Of a DNA stretch of 64,000 nt, positions 27,584 through 37,285 are shown piece by piece. The stretch is from Noviherbaspirillum galbum (GTDB lineage: Bacteria; Pseudomonadota; Gammaproteobacteria; Burkholderiales; Burkholderiaceae_D). Made by a program: the position numbers and the translations under genes. The notes under the pieces are model-generated. The model searched no databases and had not been told where the DNA came from. It worked only from the letters and a program-made list of their open reading frames with translations. The stretch lies in the NCBI RefSeq assembly GCF_010974945.1, contig NZ_JAAIVB010000080.1, positions 1-64,000 on the forward strand, written 5' to 3'. Position 1 is the first letter of the stretch; every line of letters begins with the position of its first letter.

Positions 27584-27734
27584 GGTTCGATACGTTGCCG
27601 TGCGCGGTCCCGGGGTTTCGTTTCATGCTTCATGATGCGTAGGGACGCGCGCAAGGCTCAGTCAGCCCTGAGTGTTTTCACTACTGACAACGTGCACCGG
27701 AAAAAATTCTTGGCGCCGCGGCAAACCGTGCCGA

Positions 27735-29447
27735 TCACCGCCCCGGCGTCCTCGCCTTTTCTCCCTGCGCACGGATGGCGGACAGGCTGGCGTTCGGCGT
27801 CAGCAGTTCCGGATCGTATTGCAGCTCGATCAGCGCGGGCAGGTTGCTGGCGTCGATGTGCCGCAGGGCGCGCGGCAAGGCCTCGGCAAAGGCTTGCGTG
27901 CTGGCAACCGCTTCGCCGAAGGCGCCGTAGGCGCGGGCAAGCGCGGCGAAATCCGGATTGCGGATCGCGGTGCCCGAGATCCGGCCCGGATATTCGCGTT
28001 CCTGGTGCATGCGGATGGTGCCGAACATGCCGTTGTTGAAGACGATGAACAGTACGCCCGCGCCGTACTGCACGGCGGTGGCGAGTTCCTGTCCGGTCAT
28101 CATGAAGTCGCCGTCGCCCGCGAAGTTCACCACCGGGCGGTGGATGCCCTGCATCTGCTCGATGATCTTCGCGCCGACCGCGGCGGGCACGCCGTAGCCC
28201 ATGGCCCCGGAGGTCGGCGCGAGCTGGGTGCGGAATCCGCCGTACGGCCAGAAGCGGTGCGCCCAGGTCGCGAAGTTGCCGGCGCCGTTGGTAACGATGG
28301 TGTTGGCTGGCAAGGCTTGCTTCAGCGACTGCACCACCTGCCAGAGATTGAGCGGCGTCTCGCGGTCCTTGAAGACCGGCGGCTCCGCCTGCCACGCGGC
28401 AAGTTCTGCCCGCGCCTCGGCAACGCCGGCCGACCAGGCGCTGCTGTCGATGGGCGGCATCGCCGCCAGGGCTTGCGCGATCTGCGGCATGCCGCTGTTG
28501 ATCATCAGGTCGGCCTGGTAGACCCGGCCGAGTTCTTCCGCGCCGGCATGGATGTGCACCAGCTTTTGTCTTGGCACCGGCGAGTCGAGCAGGGTATAGC
28601 CGCTGGTGGTCATCTCGCCCAGGCGCGGGCCGATGGCGATGAGCAGGTCGGCCTGCCTGATGCGCGCCGACAGCTTGGGATTGATGCCGATGCCGATGTC
28701 GCCGATGTAGTTCGGATGGCGATTGTCGAGCAGGTCCTGGAAGCGGAAGGCGCAGGCCGCCGGCAAGGCGTTCGTTTCCACGAAGCGGCGGATGTCGTCG
28801 CAGGCGGCCGGCGTCCAGCCGGCGCCGCCGAGGATCACCACGGGTTGGCGGGCGGCGGCGAGCATGTTCCGCAGCTGGTCCAGTTGCGACGCGGCGGGCG
28901 AGGCCTGGACCGGCTGGTATGGCCTGGCGTCCGCGACGTCCGCCTGGTCGGCCAGCATGTCCTCCGGCAAGGCCAGCACCACCGGGCCGGGCCGGCCGCT
29001 GGTGGCGACCTGGAAGGCATGGGCCACGTATTCCGGAATGCGGTCGGCGCGGTCGATCTGCGCGGTCCACTTGGTCATGGTGCCGAACATGCGGCGGTAG
29101 TCGATCTCCTGGAAGGCTTCGCGCTCCACGAAGTCGCCGCCCACCTGGCCGATGAAGAGAATCATGGGCGTCGAATCCTGGTGCGCGGTGTGCACGCCGA
29201 TGGAGGCATTGGTCGCGCCCGGTCCGCGCGTGACGAAGCAGATGCCGGGCTTGCCGGTAAGCTTGCCGTAGGCCTCGGCCATGAAGGCCGCGCCGCTCTC
29301 GTGGCGGTTGATGATGAAGCGGATGGCGGAATCGTGCAGGGCGTCGAGCACCGCGAGATAGCTTTCGCCGGGAACGCCGAAGGCGATCTCCGTTCCTTGT
29401 GTCTTGAGGGCATCGACCAGGAGCTGGCCGCCGGTCCGTAGGGTCAT
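27735..29447 (-). CDS. Acetolactate-synthase-like TPP-dependent enzyme
   Basis: The 570-residue protein has the three-domain architecture of the acetohydroxyacid synthase/POX family. The Pyr domain carries the catalytic Glu50 in INRHESGAAFMAEAYG. The PP domain carries the TPP-Mg motif at about residues 440-470: GDGDFMMTGQEL, ending at the conserved Asn in FIVFNNGMFG. It stands alone with no regulatory subunit (ilvN/ilvH) beside it, which argues against biosynthetic IlvB and for a stand-alone catabolic or uncharacterised carboligase/decarboxylase. It is transcribed divergently from rnpB. The substrate cannot be read from sequence. Confidence 0.85.
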   Translation of the reverse strand: MTLRTGGQLLVDALKTQGTEIAFGVPGESYLAVLDALHDSAIRFIINRHESGAAFMAEAYGKLTGKPGICFVTRGPGATNASIGVHTAHQDSTPMILFIGQVGGDFVEREAFQEIDYRRMFGTMTKWTAQIDRADRIPEYVAHAFQVATSGRPGPVVLALPEDMLADQADVADARPYQPVQASPAASQLDQLRNMLAAARQPVVILGGAGWTPAACDDIRRFVETNALPAACAFRFQDLLDNRHPNYIGDIGIGINPKLSARIRQADLLIAIGPRLGEMTTSGYTLLDSPVPRQKLVHIHAGAEELGRVYQADLMINSGMPQIAQALAAMPPIDSSAWSAGVAEARAELAAWQAEPPVFKDRETPLNLWQVVQSLKQALPANTIVTNGAGNFATWAHRFWPYGGFRTQLAPTSGAMGYGVPAAVGAKIIEQMQGIHRPVVNFAGDGDFMMTGQELATAVQYGAGVLFIVFNNGMFGTIRMHQEREYPGRISGTAIRNPDFAALARAYGAFGEAVASTQAFAEALPRALRHIDASNLPALIELQYDPELLTPNASLSAIRAQGEKARTPGR

Positions 29448-29529
29448 GGCGCGGGTCCGTGCATGGAAAAACGATAACGTAGCAGAAACGCGCCGGGCGT
29501 GGCTGCCATGGCCGCAAGGGCCGATGGGT

Positions 29530-29535
29530 TACAAT
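29530..29535 (+). promoter_or_regulatory. Candidate -10 element of rnpB
   Basis: TACAAT lies about nine bases before the predicted 5' end of the RNase P RNA. No convincing -35 is seen at the right distance. Confidence 0.45.
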
Positions 29536-29543
29536 GGCGCCCG

Positions 29544-29899
29544 AAGCAAGCCAGACAGCCGCTGGTTGCCCCGGTTTCCGGGGCGGCGGGAGGAAGGTCC
29601 GGACTCCATAGAGCAGGGTAACGGCTAACGGCCGTCCGTCGAAAGCCGCAAGGTATAAGGCGCGGAACAGGGCCACAGAGACGAGTCTTCGGGACGTCCG
29701 GCATGCCGGCGTCACGAAGGGTGAAACGCGGTAACCTCTATCCGGAGCAATTCCAAATAGGCACGCGATGATGCTGCTCGCGGAGCGTGCGGGTAGGAAG
29801 CTTGAGCCACGGAGCAATCCCTGGCCTAGAGGAATGGCTGTCATAGCAAGCGGGGGCGACTCCGGGCGCCGTAACAGAATCCGGCCTATCGGCTTGCTT
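29544..29899 (+). ncRNA. rnpB: RNase P RNA, type A
   Basis: This is the catalytic RNA that matures tRNA 5' ends. The 5' strand AAGCAAGCC pairs with the 3' strand GGCTTGCTT to form helix P1. Between them lie the conserved segments GGAGGAAGGTCCGGACTCC, GGGTGAAACGCGGTAACCTC and ACAGAATCCGGCCTATCGG, in the expected order of a ~355-nt bacterial type A RNase P RNA. It is divergent from the TPP enzyme gene. Confidence 0.95.
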
Positions 29900-30321
29900 C
29901 ATTTTCCCAAGTATCGGTTTCTGATTTTTCGTGACCGTCAGGCGAAGGTTTTTTGCGCGACCTCAATGCATTGTCCGGATGTGTCGCTAAACTGATGCAT
30001 ATTCAATGACCGACAGAGCTTGCCGGCCGTGGGATGACTCCGCGAATTGCCGTGGATGACGACAACATTGCGCTTCGAATTTGGCGGCCGCCGAAACATC
30101 CTGATTGCGCAACGGGAACCGTCCTCCCGCTTCGAAACGTTCATCCCACGACCAGCAAGCTTTGTTTTTTTGTACTGGAATGTTGCCGGGTTTTGCCTGG
30201 CGCTGCCAGTTGTGTGCCGTTGTCGTTAGCGACACACGATGTCATTCGCGCTGCCTTCCCCTACCTGCGGCAGCCTTCTCCCCGATGCCTGCCTCCGCCT
30301 CTCCCGCACCGCCGGGAATCT

Positions 30322-30377
30322 GATCTTGCATTTCTCCGGACGACCGAAATGGGATTCCCGCCTGCGCGGGAATGACA
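30322..30377. repeat. Dispersed GACGACCGAAATGGG hairpin repeat, copy 2
   Basis: Same block as at 25315: TTTCTCCGGACGACCGAAAT followed by the hairpin ATTCCCGCC-TGC-GCGGGAAT and GACA. The stem bases differ from copy 1 in a compensated way (TCCCC/GGGGA versus TTCCC/GGGAA). Confidence 0.8.
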
Positions 30378-30450
30378 AAGGCATGCGACAACATGCGCGC
30401 CTTCTCTTGCCTAGGTCTATTGGCGAGACAGGAGAAATGGGTAGCCCGTT

Positions 30451-30502
30451 GGTGCCAGTCCCGGCAAGCCCCCACGGGGTGGGAACCGCACCCGGTTCAC
30501 CG
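30451..30502. repeat. Second dispersed repeat block, copy 1
   Basis: The block reads GGTGCCAGTCCCGGC ... CCACGGGGTGGGAACCGC, then CCGGTTCACCG. It matches 50181-50234 closely, and in both places it lies within ~130 bases of the hairpin repeat. Confidence 0.7.
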
Positions 30503-30777
30503 AGGACAACTCCCCAAATCCCACGACCAAAATAGCGCCTTCCCATAACCCCCGGAAACAAAATCCCCCCATACCCAGCCCCGCTCCCGTCCACTTTTGT
30601 CGCATCGCATGATCAGGCGAAATTGCCCAAACACATGTGTATAGCTCATGCGTCACATTCACGCCCAGCGCTAAGTGCTTAATTATTCTAGGATTTGGGT
30701 TTGTAAGTTTCCTGAACGAATGCCGCTAAGTCTTTGACTTCATTGGGAAAAATCGCAATTTTGTTGCCCGATATTAC

Positions 30778-30806
30778 TTGACCGCAAAAACGCCATCCTC
30801 TAAAGT
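30778..30806 (+). promoter_or_regulatory. Candidate dcw (mra) promoter
   Basis: TTGACC (30778-30783) and TAAAGT (30801-30806) are spaced by 17 bases. The transcription start would fall at about 30813, inside the MraZ box array, about 105 bases before mraZ. Confidence 0.5.
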
Positions 30807-30839
30807 GGGCGCAAGTGTGAAAAAGTGTATTTTTGTGGG
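30805..30839 (+). promoter_or_regulatory. MraZ operator: four boxes at 10-bp period
   Basis: GTGGG (30805), GTGTG (30815), GTGTA (30825) and GTGGG (30835) recur with exactly five bases between boxes. MraZ is known to bind tandem GTGGG-like boxes spaced by five bases upstream of its own gene. The array overlaps the end of the predicted -10 and the start site, as expected for repression. Confidence 0.8.
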
Positions 30840-30916
30840 GGAAATTCCTTCCGTTTTGACAAAATCACTTTTCACTGCGACGCACAAAAAACCACCGGTC
30901 GGGAGGGAAGTCAAGA

Positions 30917-31345
30917 GTGTTTCAGGGCGCGTCATCGTTGAATCTCGATGCGAAGGGGCGGATGACCGTTCCTTCGAAGCATCGCGACGCCCTGACAGTG
31001 CAGTGCGAAGGCCGGGTCACGCTGACCAAGCATCCGCACGGCTGCCTCCTGCTCTTCCCCCGCCCGGTATGGGAAAACCACCGCGAACAGATCGCCGCGT
31101 GGCCGATGTCGGCCCGCGCCTGGCAGCGGATCTTCCTCGGCAATGCGTGCGACGTCGACATGGACAGCGCCGGCCGCATCCTGATCTCGCCGGAACTGCG
31201 CCAGGCGGCAGGGTTGACGCGCGACGTGATGGTATTGGGCATGGGTAGCCATTTTGAAATCTGGGATGCCGCCAAGCTCGCGGAAAGCGAGGCGCAAGCG
31301 ATTGCGGGCGGCATGCCGGATGCATTGAGCAATTTTTCGTTCTGA
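30917..31345 (+). CDS. mraZ: Transcriptional regulator MraZ
   Basis: The 142-residue protein has two SpoVT/AbrB-like DNA-binding halves with the signatures [14 protein letters not shown] (about residues 11-24) and [13 protein letters not shown] (about 82-94). MraZ forms a ring that binds repeated GTGGG boxes and represses the dcw operon. The start is GTG, with GGAGG about ten bases upstream. It is the first gene of the cluster and is followed by rsmH after six bases. Confidence 0.95.
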   Translation: MFQGASSLNLDAKGRMTVPSKHRDALTVQCEGRVTLTKHPHGCLLLFPRPVWENHREQIAAWPMSARAWQRIFLGNACDVDMDSAGRILISPELRQAAGLTRDVMVLGMGSHFEIWDAAKLAESEAQAIAGGMPDALSNFSF

Positions 31346-31351
31346 GCCGCG

Positions 31352-32317
31352 ATGACTGAACAAGCAGGTCCAGAACTGCAGCACCGGACGGTGCTGCTGC
31401 AGGAAGCGGTCGATGCGCTGGCAATACAAGGGGAGCGCACCGGCGGCGTGTATGTCGATGGCACGTTCGGCCGCGGCGGGCATAGCCGGCTGATCCTCGA
31501 ACGCCTGGGGCCGACCGGCCGCCTGGTGGCGTTCGACAAGGATCCGCAGGCGATCGCCACCGCGGAGCGAATCGATGATCCGCGGTTCGAGATCGTGCAC
31601 GACAGCTTCGCGACGATGGCGCAGGCCTTGCAGGAACGCGGCATCGCGCGGGTAGACGGCATTTTGATGGATCTGGGGATTTCCTCGCCGCAGGTTGACG
31701 ACGCGGCGCGGGGATTCAGTTTTCGCTTTGACGGTCCGCTCGACATGCGCATGGATACCACGCGCGGCATATCGGCAGCACAGTGGCTGGCGACGGAAAC
31801 CGAACAGACAATCGGAAAGGTGATCAGAGACTATGGGGAAGAACGGTTTGCTTTTCAGATTGCAAAGGCGATTGCTGCTCGCCGGGCAATCGAGCCAATT
31901 TCAGGCACACGACAGCTTGCCGAGATCGTGGCACACGCCGTCAAGACACGTGAAAAGGGCAAGGACCCGGCCACTCGTACCTTTCAGGCTATCCGGATTT
32001 ACATCAATAAAGAGCTTGAAGAACTCGAAGTAGGCCTGGCAGCTGCATTAGAAAAACTCAGCCCGCAGGGGAGACTGGCTGTGATCAGCTTTCATTCGCT
32101 GGAAGATCGCATCGTCAAGCGCTTCCTGGCCGCCAAGGCCAGCGCGCCGCAGCCCGACCGCCGCCTGCCGATTCGTGCGGTCGACCTGCCCCGCCCCGAT
32201 ATCCGGCTGATCGACAGGATCAAGCCGAGCGACGAGGAAGTCGCCGCCAACCCGCGCGCCCGCTCAGCCATCATGCGCGTGGCCGAACGTCTTTCCGCCA
32301 CGGAGAACGCCTCGTGA
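31352..32317 (+). CDS. rsmH: 16S rRNA (cytosine-1402-N4)-methyltransferase
   Basis: The 321-residue protein shows the SAM-binding [15 protein letters not shown], then [31 protein letters not shown] and the C-terminal [13 protein letters not shown], all diagnostic of RsmH (MraW). It methylates N4 of C1402 in 16S rRNA. Its stop overlaps the ftsL start (GTGA). The stretch at about nt 31800-32070 uses visibly more A/T codons than the rest of the gene although the protein is intact there. Confidence 0.96.
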   Translation: MTEQAGPELQHRTVLLQEAVDALAIQGERTGGVYVDGTFGRGGHSRLILERLGPTGRLVAFDKDPQAIATAERIDDPRFEIVHDSFATMAQALQERGIARVDGILMDLGISSPQVDDAARGFSFRFDGPLDMRMDTTRGISAAQWLATETEQTIGKVIRDYGEERFAFQIAKAIAARRAIEPISGTRQLAEIVAHAVKTREKGKDPATRTFQAIRIYINKELEELEVGLAAALEKLSPQGRLAVISFHSLEDRIVKRFLAAKASAPQPDRRLPIRAVDLPRPDIRLIDRIKPSDEEVAANPRARSAIMRVAERLSATENAS

Positions 32318-32586
32318 GCGGACGCATCAACGCCATCCTGACAATCGCCCTGGTGGGCTGCGCGCTTTCCCTCGTGAATGCGCAGTACCAGGCGCGCCGC
32401 CTGTTCATCGAGCTGGAAAGGGCGCAGGCCGCCTCGCGCCAGCTCGACCTCGAATGGGCACAGCTCCAGCTGGACCAGTCCACGCTGGGCAAGCATGCGC
32501 GCATCGAAAGCGTCGCGCATCGCGAACTCAACATGGTGCCGGTGACCCCGGCACGCACGCAATACCTGACCATGGGGGCCAAATGA
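32314..32586 (+). CDS. ftsL: Cell division protein FtsL
   Basis: The 90-residue bitopic protein has a short cytoplasmic end, one membrane helix (about residues 5-22, [19 protein letters not shown]) and a periplasmic coiled-coil segment rich in Glu/Gln/Leu. FtsL with FtsB and FtsQ links early and late divisome proteins. The GTG start overlaps the rsmH stop, and its own stop overlaps the ftsI start (ATGA). Confidence 0.93.
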   Translation: MSGRINAILTIALVGCALSLVNAQYQARRLFIELERAQAASRQLDLEWAQLQLDQSTLGKHARIESVAHRELNMVPVTPARTQYLTMGAK

Positions 32587-34331
32587 CACGCGCAGCCGCT
32601 GCCAAGGGAGTCCCGTTCAGTGCCAGCCCGGTGCTTGCCGTCAAGCTGCCGACCTGGCGTTCTCGAGCCGTCCTGTTCATCCTGTTTTCCGCCTTTGCCA
32701 CGCTCGCCGGCCGCGCGCTGTACCTGCAGGGCATGTCCACCGAGTTCCTGCAGAAGCAGGGCGCCTCGCGCTACGCGCGCACCATCGAGCTGCCTGCGAC
32801 CCGCGGGCGCATCACCGACCGCAACGGCCAGGTGCTGGCCTCGTCCATGCCGGTCAAGGCGGTGTGGGCCATTCCCGAGGACGTGCTGGCCGCGCCACCG
32901 GAAAAGATCGGCAAGCTGGCGGCACTGCTCGACATGAGCGAACGCGACTTGCGCAAGAAGCTCGATTCCGACGCCAACTTCGTCTACCTCAAGCGCCAGG
33001 TCGAGCAGGACGTGGTCGACAAGATCGTCAAGCTCGGCATCGACGGCGTGGAAACCCGCAAGGAATACAAGCGCTACTACCCCGAGGGCGAGGTGATGGC
33101 GCACATCGTCGGCTTCACCAACGTCGAGGACGCCGGCCAGGAAGGCATGGAGCTGGCCTTCCAGAAGGAACTGTCGGGCGTGACCGGCAGCCGGCGCGTG
33201 ATCAAGGACCGCCTCGGCCGCATCGTGGAAGACATCGGCGCGGTGCGCGAGCCGCACGACGGCAAGAACCTCACGCTGTCCATCGACCGCACCATCCAGT
33301 ACATCGCCTATTCCGCGCTCAAGGATGCGTTCGAGAAGCAGAAGGCGAAGGCCGCCGGCGTGGTCGTGCTGGACGCCAAGAGCGGCGAGGTGCTGGCGCT
33401 GGCGAACTTCCCGACCTATAACCCGAACGACCGCACGCACCTGACCGGCGCGCAGCTGCGCAACCGCGTCCTGACCGACACCTTCGAGCCCGGCTCGGTG
33501 ATGAAGCCGTTCTCGGTCGGCCTGGCGCTGGACAAGAACATCGTCACGCCCTTCACCAACATCCAGACCGCGCCCGGCCGCATCACCATCGGCCGCGCCA
33601 CCATCGGCGACGCCCACGCCCATGGCATGCTGACGGTGCAGCAGATCATCGAGAAATCGTCGAACGTCGGCACCACCAAGATCGCGCTGCAGATGGAACC
33701 GCAGACGATGTGGGAAATGTTCACCGCCGTCGGCTTTGGCCAGCAGCCTAAAATCGGCTTCCCCGGCGCGGTGGCCGGCCGCGTCCGCCCCTACAAGAAC
33801 TGGCGGCCGATCGAGCAGGCCACGATGAGCTATGGCCACGGCATCTCGGTCTCGCTGATCCAGATGGCGCGCGCCTACACGGTGTTCACCAACAACGGCG
33901 AGATCCTGCCGGTGACCTTCCACAAGATCACCGAGCCGCCGCACGGCCAGCGCATCTTCTCCGACAAGACGGCGCGCGAGATGCAGACCATGCTCGAGAT
34001 GGCGGCCGGCCCGACCGGCACCGCGCCCAAGTCGCAGGTGCCCGGCTACCGCGTGGCCGGCAAGACCGGCACGGCGCACAAGCTGGTCGGCGGCCAGTAT
34101 GCCAACAAGTACGTCTCTTCCTTCGTCGGCTTCGCGCCGGTATCCAACCCGCGCATCATCGTCGCGGTGATGATCGACGAACCCACCGCCGGCCTGCACT
34201 ACGGCGGCGACGTCGCGGCCCCGGTGTTTTCCACGGTGACCATGAACGCGCTGCGCGCCATGAACGTCACGCCGGATTCGAAGGTGACCGACATCATCAT
34301 CCCGCCCGATGCGCTGAAGGAGAGCCTGTAA
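32583..34331 (+). CDS. ftsI: Peptidoglycan transpeptidase FtsI (PBP3)
   Basis: The 582-residue class B penicillin-binding protein has an N-terminal membrane anchor (about residues 27-45), a pedestal domain (TRGRITDRNGQVLA) and a transpeptidase domain with catalytic S305-V-M-K308, SxN at 359-361 (SSN) and KTG at 494-496 (GKTGTAHK). It cross-links septal peptidoglycan and is the target of beta-lactams such as aztreonam in related bacteria. The start at 32583 overlaps the ftsL stop; the upstream extension of the frame is inside ftsL. Confidence 0.96.
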   Translation: MTRAAAAKGVPFSASPVLAVKLPTWRSRAVLFILFSAFATLAGRALYLQGMSTEFLQKQGASRYARTIELPATRGRITDRNGQVLASSMPVKAVWAIPEDVLAAPPEKIGKLAALLDMSERDLRKKLDSDANFVYLKRQVEQDVVDKIVKLGIDGVETRKEYKRYYPEGEVMAHIVGFTNVEDAGQEGMELAFQKELSGVTGSRRVIKDRLGRIVEDIGAVREPHDGKNLTLSIDRTIQYIAYSALKDAFEKQKAKAAGVVVLDAKSGEVLALANFPTYNPNDRTHLTGAQLRNRVLTDTFEPGSVMKPFSVGLALDKNIVTPFTNIQTAPGRITIGRATIGDAHAHGMLTVQQIIEKSSNVGTTKIALQMEPQTMWEMFTAVGFGQQPKIGFPGAVAGRVRPYKNWRPIEQATMSYGHGISVSLIQMARAYTVFTNNGEILPVTFHKITEPPHGQRIFSDKTAREMQTMLEMAAGPTGTAPKSQVPGYRVAGKTGTAHKLVGGQYANKYVSSFVGFAPVSNPRIIVAVMIDEPTAGLHYGGDVAAPVFSTVTMNALRAMNVTPDSKVTDIIIPPDALKESL

Positions 34332-35884
34332 TGGCCGAACCGGCCGACACGTCGAGCCTGCCTGGCGCCGTGACCGGGGTGACGGACTGGCTGCGCGCGC
34401 ATGCGCCGCAGGCCGGCCTGTCCTCGGACTCGCGCGCCATCCGGCCGGGCGACGTGTTCTTCGCCTTCCCCGGCGACGCCGCCGACGGCCGGCGCTTCAT
34501 CGAGAACGCCATCGAGGCGGGCGCGAAGGCGGTGGTGTTCGACGAGGACGGCTTCGACTGGCGGGCCGAGTGGCCGCTTCCCCATCTCGCGGTGTCCGGT
34601 CTCAAGGCCCTGTCCGGCCCCGTCGCCAATGCCTGGTACGGCCGGCCCGATGCCGCCATGTTCAGCGTTGCCGTGACCGGCACCAATGGCAAGACGTCCT
34701 GCAGCCAGTGGGTCGCGAAGGCGATCTCCCAGCTCGGCGAAAACGCCGCCGTCATCGGCACGCTGGGCACCGCGCTCTACCGCAAGGGCGCGCACGCCGG
34801 CTTCAGCGAAACCGGCTACACCACGCCGGATGCGATCGTGCTGCAGCGCCGCCTCGCCGGACTGCGAGACGCCGGCGCGCGCGCCGTGGCCATCGAGGCA
34901 TCATCGATCGGCATCGCGCAAGGCCGCATGGACGGCATGCATGTCGACGTTGCCGTGTTCACCAACCTCACGCGCGACCATCTCGATTATCACGGCGACA
35001 TGGCGGCTTATGAAGCCGCCAAGCGCCGCCTGTTCGACTGGCCGGGCTTGCAGGCCGCCGTCGTCAACCTCGACGACGATGCCGGAATGCGGCTTGTGAA
35101 ATACATCCAGTCAACCCATCCGCAGGTGCGCCTCATCGGCTATACGCTGCAAGAGCGGCAACTGGAGGGCGGCAAGCTGTTGCGCGCCGCCGACATCCGC
35201 AGCGCGCAAGGCGGAACGTCCTTCCGCATCGAAGGAAATTTTGGCTCCGGGCAAGTTAAGACGAAACTCGTGGGCAACTTTAATGTCAGTAACGTCCTGG
35301 CGGTGCTTGGTGCGCTCATGGCGAAAGGGGCCGATTTCAAATCGGCCATTGACGCCCTGGAATCACTCGCCGCCGTACCCGGCCGCATGCAGCAGCTGGG
35401 CGGGCAGGAGGCGCCGTTGATCGTCATCGATTACGCCCATACGCCGGACGCGCTGGAAAAAACGCTGTCGACCCTCCGCGAGGTGGCGAAGCAGCGGGCA
35501 GGGGAACTGTGGTGCCTCTTTGGTTGCGGCGGAGACCGCGATCCTGGCAAGCGTCCGCAGATGGGCAAGGCATCGGAGCTGGCTGACCGCATCGTGGCCA
35601 CCAGCGACAATCCGCGCAGCGAAGAACCGGCCGTGATCCTCGAACAGATTGTTCAGGGCATCGCGGTGGAGAAGCGCGGCGCGGAAGTCTTGCAAGTCAT
35701 CGAGGATCGCGCAACGGCCATTCTGTGGGCGGTGCGCCATGCGGCGAAAAACGACGTGGTTCTGCTGGCCGGCAAAGGCCACGAACCATACCAGGAAATC
35801 AAGGGCAAGAAATTGCCGTTTTTGGATGCAGACCATGCCGCGCTCGCGCTGGCTGCACGGGCAACCATGAAGGGGACTTATTAA
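34331..35884 (+). CDS. murE: UDP-MurNAc-Ala-Glu:meso-diaminopimelate ligase
   Basis: The 517-residue Mur ligase has the ATP loop TGTNGKTSC (about residues 116-124), FTNLTRDHLDYHG in the central domain, and ATSDNPRSEEP in the C-terminal domain. The DNPR motif is the hallmark of the meso-diaminopimelate-specific enzyme of Gram-negative bacteria. It starts within the ftsI stop (TAATG) and its stop overlaps the murF start in the same way. The cytoplasmic reaction adds the third residue of the stem peptide. Confidence 0.96.
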   Translation: MAEPADTSSLPGAVTGVTDWLRAHAPQAGLSSDSRAIRPGDVFFAFPGDAADGRRFIENAIEAGAKAVVFDEDGFDWRAEWPLPHLAVSGLKALSGPVANAWYGRPDAAMFSVAVTGTNGKTSCSQWVAKAISQLGENAAVIGTLGTALYRKGAHAGFSETGYTTPDAIVLQRRLAGLRDAGARAVAIEASSIGIAQGRMDGMHVDVAVFTNLTRDHLDYHGDMAAYEAAKRRLFDWPGLQAAVVNLDDDAGMRLVKYIQSTHPQVRLIGYTLQERQLEGGKLLRAADIRSAQGGTSFRIEGNFGSGQVKTKLVGNFNVSNVLAVLGALMAKGADFKSAIDALESLAAVPGRMQQLGGQEAPLIVIDYAHTPDALEKTLSTLREVAKQRAGELWCLFGCGGDRDPGKRPQMGKASELADRIVATSDNPRSEEPAVILEQIVQGIAVEKRGAEVLQVIEDRATAILWAVRHAAKNDVVLLAGKGHEPYQEIKGKKLPFLDADHAALALAARATMKGTY

Positions 35885-37284
35885 TGAAATCGTCATTGGC
35901 TGCCATTCAGCCATGGATTTCGCAAGCGACCACCGCCAATGCGGCGGCCGGTGGCTTGGGCGATGTTTTGTTTGACGGCGTGTCGACCGACAGCCGAAAT
36001 GTATCCGCTGGCAACCTGTTCGTCGCGCTGCGCGGCGAGCGCTTCGACGCACATGCCTTCCTGAACGACGTGGCCGCCCGGGGCGTGGCCGCGGTGGTGG
36101 CCGAGGAACTGCCCGCCGGCTTCACGCTGCCGGCCATCGTGGTGCCCGACACCCGCGCCGCGCTCGCGCAGATCGCCGCGGGCTGGCGCAAGCAGTTCAC
36201 AATGCCGGTCATCGGCGTCACCGGCAGCAACGGCAAGACCACCGTCAAGGAAATGATTGCCGCCATCCTGAACGCCGCCTTTGGCGCGGAGCAGTGCATG
36301 GCCACGCGCGGCAACCTCAACAACGAGATCGGCGTGCCGCTCACGGTGTTCCGCATGCAGGACGGCATGAAGGCTGCCGTGGTCGAACTCGGCATGAACC
36401 ATCCGGGCGAGATCGCCGTGCTGGCCTCCGTGGCCAAGCCCACCGTCGGCCTGGTCAACAATGCCCAGCGCGAACACCAGGAATTCATGGCCAGCGTGGA
36501 AGCCGTCGCCCGCGAGAACGGCGCGGTGATCCAGTCGCTGGATGCAGCCGGCACCGCCGTCTTCCCCGCCGATGACGAATTCACCAGCCTGTGGCGCGGC
36601 TTTGCCGCCGACGCCGGCTGCAAGGTCATGACCTTCGGCCTGGATGGCGACGCGGATGTGTCCGCCACCTACGCCGCCAGCGCCTTCGGCAGCGAACTGA
36701 CCGTCAGCGCCCAGGGCAAGACCTTCAAGCTCAAGCTTTCCGCCGCCGGCGTACACAACGTGCGCAACGCGCTCGCCGCCACGGCCTGCGCGCTGGCCGC
36801 CGGCATTCCGGCCGACGCGGTCATCCGCGGACTGGAATCCTTCGCGCCCGTCAACGGCCGCCTGCAGCGCAAGACCGGCAAGCACGGCGCGCTGGTGGTG
36901 GACGACACCTACAACGCCAATCCCGATTCCGTGCGCGCCGCCATCGACGTGCTCGCCAGCCTGCCGGCGCCGCGCGTGCTGGTGCTGGGCGACATGGGCG
37001 AAGTCGGCAACGACGGCCCGGCCTTCCACGAGGAAGTCGGCGCCTATGCGAAAAGCCGCGGCATCGAGCGCCTGTTGGCGCTGGGCGACCTGGCGCGCCA
37101 CAGCGCCCGCGCCTATGGCGGCGAGGCCGAGCATTTCGGCGACGTCGCCGCGCTCAATGCCAAGGTGGATAGCCTGGCCGCCTCCGGCACCACGGTGCTG
37201 GTGAAGGGATCGCGCTTCATGAAGATGGAGCGCGTGGTGCAACATCTGACCGCGTCCGCCGACGCGCAGCAGGGAGGCCACTGA
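35884..37284 (+). CDS. murF: UDP-MurNAc-tripeptide:D-Ala-D-Ala ligase
   Basis: The 466-residue Mur ligase has [17 protein letters not shown] in its N-terminal domain, the ATP loop GSNGKT (residues 114-119), [10 protein letters not shown] in the centre and [11 protein letters not shown] in the C-terminal domain. It adds D-Ala-D-Ala to complete the pentapeptide. The start overlaps the murE stop (TAATG); mraY begins one base after its stop. Confidence 0.96.
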   Translation: MKSSLAAIQPWISQATTANAAAGGLGDVLFDGVSTDSRNVSAGNLFVALRGERFDAHAFLNDVAARGVAAVVAEELPAGFTLPAIVVPDTRAALAQIAAGWRKQFTMPVIGVTGSNGKTTVKEMIAAILNAAFGAEQCMATRGNLNNEIGVPLTVFRMQDGMKAAVVELGMNHPGEIAVLASVAKPTVGLVNNAQREHQEFMASVEAVARENGAVIQSLDAAGTAVFPADDEFTSLWRGFAADAGCKVMTFGLDGDADVSATYAASAFGSELTVSAQGKTFKLKLSAAGVHNVRNALAATACALAAGIPADAVIRGLESFAPVNGRLQRKTGKHGALVVDDTYNANPDSVRAAIDVLASLPAPRVLVLGDMGEVGNDGPAFHEEVGAYAKSRGIERLLALGDLARHSARAYGGEAEHFGDVAALNAKVDSLAASGTTVLVKGSRFMKMERVVQHLTASADAQQGGH

Positions 37285-37285
37285 C

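Larger units (their letters stand above)
29900..30777. other. Gene-free stretch between rnpB and mraZ
   Basis: No convincing coding sequence is seen: the open frames here are short, overlapping and of unusual composition. It contains copy 2 of the hairpin repeat (30322-30377) and one copy of a second dispersed block (30451-30502). From about 30650 it becomes AT-rich ahead of the dcw promoter. Confidence 0.6.

Noticed and set aside
29900-30777. Several short open frames between rnpB and mraZ
   Set aside because: They overlap each other, lack ribosome-binding sites and cover dispersed repeats.
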